Source of the DNA: Archegozetes longisetosus | Lineage: Eukaryota > Arthropoda > Arachnida > Sarcoptiformes > Trhypochthoniidae | Assembly: GCA_018873245.2 (NCBI GenBank) | Contig: JAEMBT020000005.1 | Location: forward strand, 6,930,001-6,994,000 | Direction: 5' to 3' | Length of the DNA: 64,000 nt | Shown here: positions 58,999 through 64,000 of the stretch, piece by piece | Position numbering within the stretch: position 1 is the first letter of the stretch | How the letters are laid out: each line of letters opens with the position of its first letter | The notes under the pieces: generated by a model | The model's database searches: none | Seen by the model: the letters and a program-made list of their open reading frames with translations, nothing else | What the model was told of the DNA's origin: nothing | Position numbers and translations under genes: made by a program

Positions 58999-59985
58999 TT
59001 TTGACTAATGACTCGTAGTAGCCAGGTGAGAAAATTTTTTTGGTGGGCAGTCAAAGCACATATTATTGAGAGCATGATAGCACACATCATATTCATTTTG
59101 ATTGAATATATACTTTTTTCATTGAAAGCACACGTGTAACATTTTAAATTGGAATTGTAATATGTTTTTCATTTTATTTTCTAGCAGTCATTGTAAATTT
59201 TTAGTAAAATTTCATATTAAAAGTTTCACAAACAATAAATGCTTAATTTCTATCAAACAAAAATAATGTGAATATTGTGATAATCTTTTCAAATATAAAA
59301 TGGAAAAATAAGTTGAAGTACATTATCAAGTTTTTATAATCTAAAAACTTGTTTCGATTTAAAGGATTAACCATTTCCTTACAAGTTGACTTTGGGCAGT
59401 TTTATTTTGTAGTATTAATAAAAATTGCAGCGAAGATCAAACAAAACATAAATTAATAGATTTAGTAATGATAAACTTTAGGAGAGAAGTTCTTATCCTA
59501 AATATATATAAACTGATTCTGTACGTATCGGGGCGTGGAAAATTATTTCACTTTTTATGTTGCTAAATCAGAATATCAATGATACATAAATGAGTCAAAA
59601 GACTCTTAATCAATTAATGCACGAACAATCATTGAGAAAGATTAAAGTTTATAGTCATTTAGAGGTTATTATTCAATATAAATACCAAACATTTCAAAAA
59701 TTTATTCCTAAACAGTAAAACTTAATTTGATCATACGCATCATCCTAAAATATGCCCTCCCCAAATCGATATATTGCTTACCTTGAACCAATAATATCCG
59801 AGGTACAGAAAATTATTCTACTTGTTATGTTGTACCTATTTAATTTTTATTAATGCGCAACAGAAAACTTAGCCTAACCTAACTTAACCTAATTTGGGTT
59901 AAAAAAGTACTTGTAGTTTCATCTTAAGTTAGTATATATATTTGCATCTACTTTTGACATATCAGTCTTATTCCTTTAATTAGGA

Positions 59986-60653
59986 GAGTCCGTAGTAGTC
60001 AGTTTCGCAGGAGTCAGTTTTGCAGAATTGGATTCTAACTAGTCAATTTAACTGAAAAGTTTAGTTTCTCTGCTTTCCTATTCTCAATTTAAATTTTAGA
60101 AATTGCCTTCTATTTTTCAAAGTTGTTATGGAGAGCTTGTGTTCTAAGAATATAAGTTTCTATTACACACTTTATGTTCTACGTGAAAACTATTTTATTA
60201 TTGATGTAGTAAATTCTTAAGGTTTTTAAACGATATACTGTAAACAGGAGTTATTAAGCTAAATTAGAAAATGTAAAACCTAAAAATCTTATTCAATTAA
60301 TCAAAAATTGTGATTAAATATTTTTCATAACTCGACTAATAAGTTAAAAGTTATATCTTTTAAAATTTCAAAATTGAGCTCAAATATTAATGGAAATGAA
60401 ACTAAAAATCTGGTGCTTAGTCAAATGTTTTTAGTCTAGTTACTTTCTATTGATTATTAGTGCTTAAACTTTTATCTAAATCTACTGATAACTATCAAAG
60501 TTCTTATTTTACTTTGATGAGTATGAACAAACCCTAAGGTTTAGGGATGAGGAAATCAGTTGTAAAACTGATTTTAACTTATTTCGGCTAAAATGACTGG
60601 TTAAAATCCCATTCTGCTAAACTGACTTCCGCAAAACTGATACCAATCGGAAA
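59986..60653. mobile_element. Foldback element with 'GTCAGTTTTGC' ends
   Basis: The left part (GTCAGTTTCGCAGGAGTCAG, TTTTGCAGAATTGGATTCTA) is repeated inverted near 60555-60653. Arms are about 70 bp, with short tandem motifs of GTCAGTTT.GC. The interior is AT-rich and non-coding. Confidence 0.65.
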
Positions 60654-60657
60654 GTAT

Positions 60658-60925
60658 GTAACTTCGCCCCATTTGATTTGTGGCGGATATGTTTATTATA
60701 ATGTTTGCTCTACTCATCGAATACTATCTGTATACCAAGTTTGGTGCTGATATACAGCAGAAGCTATTTTAATGAATAACCCTACTCGTATTTTGAGAGC
60801 CCGTAACTCCACCCCTTTTAAGTCGTGATGGATATGCTTATATATTTTTTGCTCTACTCATTAAGTGCATTCTGTATACCAAGTTTAGTGTAGATATACC
60901 GCGCAAGGCTGCTCGAAAGAATAGC
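60658..60925 (+). repeat. Tandem repeat, two 145-bp units
   Basis: Units at 60658 and 60803 share GTAACT, CCCC.TTT, GGATATG.TTAT, TTTGCTCTACTCAT and TCTGTATACCAAGTTT. They are part of an unidentified repeat. Confidence 0.7.
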
Positions 60926-60966
60926 CTTATAGAGATTTGATTGAATCAATTATTCATTAATTTACT

Positions 60967-61112
60967 GTAGTTTTCAAGCTTATCTTTTCGCTATTGACTC
61001 GTACAAGACTGATCCAGTGAATCCCATATATATTAAATTTTTTGACTTTATGACCCACTAGTGAACCGTCAGATGGAGTTTTAAAATCTTCGATATACTT
61101 TATAAATATGGA
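60967..61112 (+). repeat. Receptor-array border repeat, copy 2
   Basis: Diverged direct copy of 51461-51610. Confidence 0.65.
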
Positions 61113-61147
61113 ATGTTAAATTCGATTACAATTATTTTGAATGTTTA

Positions 61148-61648
61148 TAACTATTTTATTTATTAACATATACAGACTTGTGACACATTAAACTAAACCT
61201 AAGGAATAGAATTTTATGTCCAGATATTCACCGTTTTCGATACATGAGTGAATTCAATCATGCAAAGATCTATAAACACCTTTTAATAAAGTTGGGCTTT
61301 GATTGATTTGATTAGTCTCAAATCGAATGTATTGTTATTTTATTCGCATAAAATTTTTCTTTTTTCAGTATCTCCAGAGGAAAAAATCAGACCTGGTCAG
61401 ATCAGGTAACCGGGTAAACAATAAAATAATAATCCTTCATTAACTGTAACAATGCTTCTGATTTGAAATTAATCAAATCAATCAAAACTCAATTTTGTTA
61501 AAAAAATGTTTATCAATGTTTACATAATTGAATATGAGTTCAATATGTATCACAAAAATGGTGAACATCTGGACATATAGTTAAAATTCTATTCTTCAGC
61601 TTTAATTTGATGTATCACAAGTAGGTATATGTTAACGAATAAAATAGT
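61148..61648. mobile_element. MITE with about 200-bp terminal inverted repeats
   Basis: The left arm from ATTAACATATAC..ACTTGTGA is repeated inverted at the right end. Other paired landmarks are AATAGAATTTTA, TGTCCAGAT.TTCACC, TTTTGATTGATTTGATTA and TATTTTATT. Arms meet near 61350 and 61420. No transposase. Confidence 0.78.
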
Positions 61649-62576
61649 AATCACGTTCAAATTGTAATTAAATTTAACACCCCATACTTTATTTTGAATA
61701 ATTCTTTTCTCATGTGATATAACTTACGTTATACTAAATAGTGCTTTCAATAACATATCTTCTATTCGCATCAACTATTAATACAGGTTTTATAGTAATA
61801 ATATTTCTTAATGTTGTTTCGTTTAATGATCAATAGGACTTTAATGAGAAAAGTCTTAGGAAATTTTATGGTATAAGAATCAGAATAAAGACATGGAATA
61901 TATTTGTCACTTATATGTTAATTATTATTAATTATTAAGTGTTACATCTGTTGATTAAAATCCTACTGACGTCCAGACTATGACTATTTCCGAAAATATA
62001 CCAAAATCAATGTGACAAATAAAACGAATTCAATCTAATTGCAAATCAAAAATAACAAATACTAATTATGTAAAGTATTTATAAAACATGGCTAACTTTA
62101 ATCTCAATAAGTACTTAAAAATCACATTAATGAAAATCAGTTATTGATTTTTCGATGTGTACTTAGCACATAATGCTATTGGATGACTTGGCAATAGTAA
62201 ACTATAACCACTCATATTTTGAGGCAAAATCTTAGTTCATTTAGAAAACTGTTTCGTAATATAAATCTGAAAATATTTATATTTCGAAGCGTACTTTAGA
62301 TAATTAATCCAAGAGAAATAAAACTTTAACATATAAATGGGAATTGTTGATGGCCGCTCTGAACTCATAATTTATAATAGAAAGTGTTTCAATATCTAAT
62401 AAAAGTATTGAATAAACTAATGTGCTCATATTTTTAATAATATATTCTAGAAATAATTTCTATCACATTTATGATGTGTTATTATTATCGGTAATTGTAA
62501 TGTTGTTTACTTCCATTTCGCATTCATGAAAGCGCTGTCTTTGGATTAGTAAAGGAATCTGAGAAATCAACAAAAA

Positions 62577-63638
62577 ATGTATTACGGATTAATAAAATAT
62601 TTATTCATATTTTATGGAATACATGATTATAAGGATTGGAAAAGAAAAACATTAATTTATTGTATTAGATTGATAAGCATGATCTGGAGAATAAGCCACT
62701 TTTGCTCAGTTATTAGTTTTATTATTACGGATTCACTGAGAATGCATTACTCTTTGGCGATACTTATTAGAAGTTTTACAGTTATAATAACATATTTAAC
62801 TGTTTTCGTCAAAAGACATCATATTATGACTCTTCTCAACAAAATCGATCACCAGATCGACAGACAAATAGCAGTTAAATTAAGAAAATTTTCTAATTAT
62901 TTATTTGTAATTTGGATAGTACTGATAGTATTAAATCCGATTGTAGAAGGCGGAATTCGCGCATACACGTTTAGCGTAAACGAGATTTTTGAGTCCTCCT
63001 TCGGATATTTAATCTTAAACGAGGTCTTATTATCGTTTTACAGTTTTGGATGGCTTTTGACAACAGTTGGAATATATGTTTATGTGGTTTTTAGTTTATA
63101 TCAACTCGAAAAACAATTTTGCGATAGAATATTAAATACAAAACTTATCACATCTATTCATTTGAAAGGTTATCGTAAAGAATATCTTAATTTAGAAAAA
63201 CTTAAAGAATCACTGAATGAAAAGTTGGGTATTTTACCTCTACTGTGGTTTGCAGAACTATTTTCATCGACTTGTTTTCGTATTACTCAAATCTCTATGA
63301 AACAGAAAGAACTTTTCATTTCAAATGTTAATCATTTAATATATTATTTTTACGAATACTTCATCCTTATAACAGTTATAACTATTGTCTTGTTATGTCT
63401 ATCGAAAATTGATATATTTCAACAAAACAAAAATCATTTGATTGCATTTATTAATGAAAGACTTGAAAATTCAGAGAAGACATCGATTGAACTTATGTTA
63501 TTTAACCAAACTATCGGTATTGGTAATGAAAATTATGGTTTGACAGCTTGGAATGTATTTCGATTGAACCGTAGAGTTATATTCACATTTTCAGCCACAG
63601 TCATTCCATTTACAGTGATGTTTATTCAATTAACTTAA
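62577..63638 (+). CDS. Gustatory-type chemoreceptor D of tandem array
   Basis: A 353-residue intact single exon, ATG 62577. Start MYYGLIKYLFIFYGIHDYKD, the shared ILPLLWFAELFSSTCFRITQ core, the GLTAWNVFRLNRRVIFTF signature and end TVIPFTVMFIQLT, one residue shorter than A and B because the stop comes as TAA after the Thr codon. Its middle third is the most diverged of the four (SVISFIITDSLRMHYSLAIL), while the core is the same at nucleotide level as copy A over some 100 bases. It keeps the same TATA-like and proximal 5' blocks. Confidence 0.87.
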   Translation: MYYGLIKYLFIFYGIHDYKDWKRKTLIYCIRLISMIWRISHFCSVISFIITDSLRMHYSLAILIRSFTVIITYLTVFVKRHHIMTLLNKIDHQIDRQIAVKLRKFSNYLFVIWIVLIVLNPIVEGGIRAYTFSVNEIFESSFGYLILNEVLLSFYSFGWLLTTVGIYVYVVFSLYQLEKQFCDRILNTKLITSIHLKGYRKEYLNLEKLKESLNEKLGILPLLWFAELFSSTCFRITQISMKQKELFISNVNHLIYYFYEYFILITVITIVLLCLSKIDIFQQNKNHLIAFINERLENSEKTSIELMLFNQTIGIGNENYGLTAWNVFRLNRRVIFTFSATVIPFTVMFIQLT

Positions 63639-64000
63639 TAGTTCTGTTTTGAAATTCTGATAATGGTGATCAGTGGCCTGTACAGAAAATTTCGAGTGGG
63701 AAAACACAAAGTTCGAAATTGAGAGCTTGAGTGCAAATCCCATTTTCTTCAGATAAAATATGGATAAAACTTTTAATTCTTAGCAAATAGGACTTTAAAC
63801 CACGAATTGAAATACGTTTAATGTGGGGATAAAAGAACTTATTTATTGATTAGTTTCTATTTCTTTATTACAACTTTTAGAGTGAGATAAGAAAAATAAA
63901 TTTATCTAGTGACACAAAACTTTTAGTCATTTGGGACAAAACTAAATGTATTATATATTTATTTTCTTATTTATTCAAATTTTAATAAATAAAACTATCT
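63639..64000. other. 3' flank of receptor D and repeat family 2 copy B
   Basis: A short receptor 3' flank (AAAATTTCGAGTGG) is followed at 63768-63975 by a direct copy of the repeat at 14419-14640. No gene before the window ends. Confidence 0.65.

Larger units (their letters stand above)
58999..62576 (+). other. Expanded spacer C-D with inserted repeats
   Basis: Receptor C's 3' flank runs to about 59350. Then comes about 2.4 kb not in the other spacers: the element 59986-60653, a tandem 145-bp repeat (60658-60925), the border repeat 60967-61112 and the MITE 61148-61648. The ordinary receptor 5' flank resumes near 61740. No coding signal seen. Confidence 0.7.

Noticed and set aside
1-64000. 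tRNA, rRNA or CRISPR features
   Set aside because: By eye, no A/B-box pair that folds as a tRNA, no rRNA-like conserved stretch, and no regularly spaced identical repeats. A tRNAscan or Rfam run would settle it.

Overview
The window is eukaryotic nuclear DNA from an arthropod. It is AT-rich, has GT-AG introns from 55 bp to about 5.9 kb, and carries tandem families of single-exon gustatory-type receptors, GMC oxidoreductases and secreted leucine-rich-repeat (LRR) proteins. A mite or other chelicerate is my best guess, because intronless receptor expansions and this type of LRR protein suggest it. The sequence alone does not prove the taxon. I saw no bacterial operon, rRNA gene or CRISPR array, and no convincing tRNA gene.

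Layout. 1-2.8 kb: two tandem LRR genes (+), both lacking their start exon here. 7.4-15.5 kb: one neuropeptide-type GPCR (-) in four coding exons spread over 8 kb, with introns full of repeats. 21.9-23.5 kb: the La RNA-binding protein (+) with an apparent one-base frameshift. 24-31 kb: no host gene, but a dense set of DNA-transposon remnants, including a hAT element with a perfect 8-bp target duplication, a mariner derivative that keeps only its DNA-binding domain, and an 800-bp foldback. 31.8-35.2 kb: a RasGEF-domain protein (-) in four coding exons. 41.7-63.6 kb: a chemosensory and detoxification-type cluster, all on +. It has one divergent gustatory receptor, two duplicated three-exon GMC oxidoreductases with identical exon lengths, then four near-identical receptors in a tandem array with homologous spacers. 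One receptor has a 3' frameshift.

The genes do not form a pathway. The clusters look like tandem duplication driven by local repeats. The receptors would act in sensory neuron membranes. The GMC enzymes are FAD-dependent, membrane-anchored or secretory oxidoreductases, and nothing in the sequence shows a functional link to the receptors next to them.

The most unusual structure is a set of short mobile elements that keep intact or traceable pieces of transposase. Two of them (8226-8768 and 26955-27349) hold an intact ATG-initiated ORF encoding little more than a helix-turn-helix. Two others (51668-52211 and 52467-53018) keep only the transposase C-terminus and sit in opposite orientation inside one receptor spacer.
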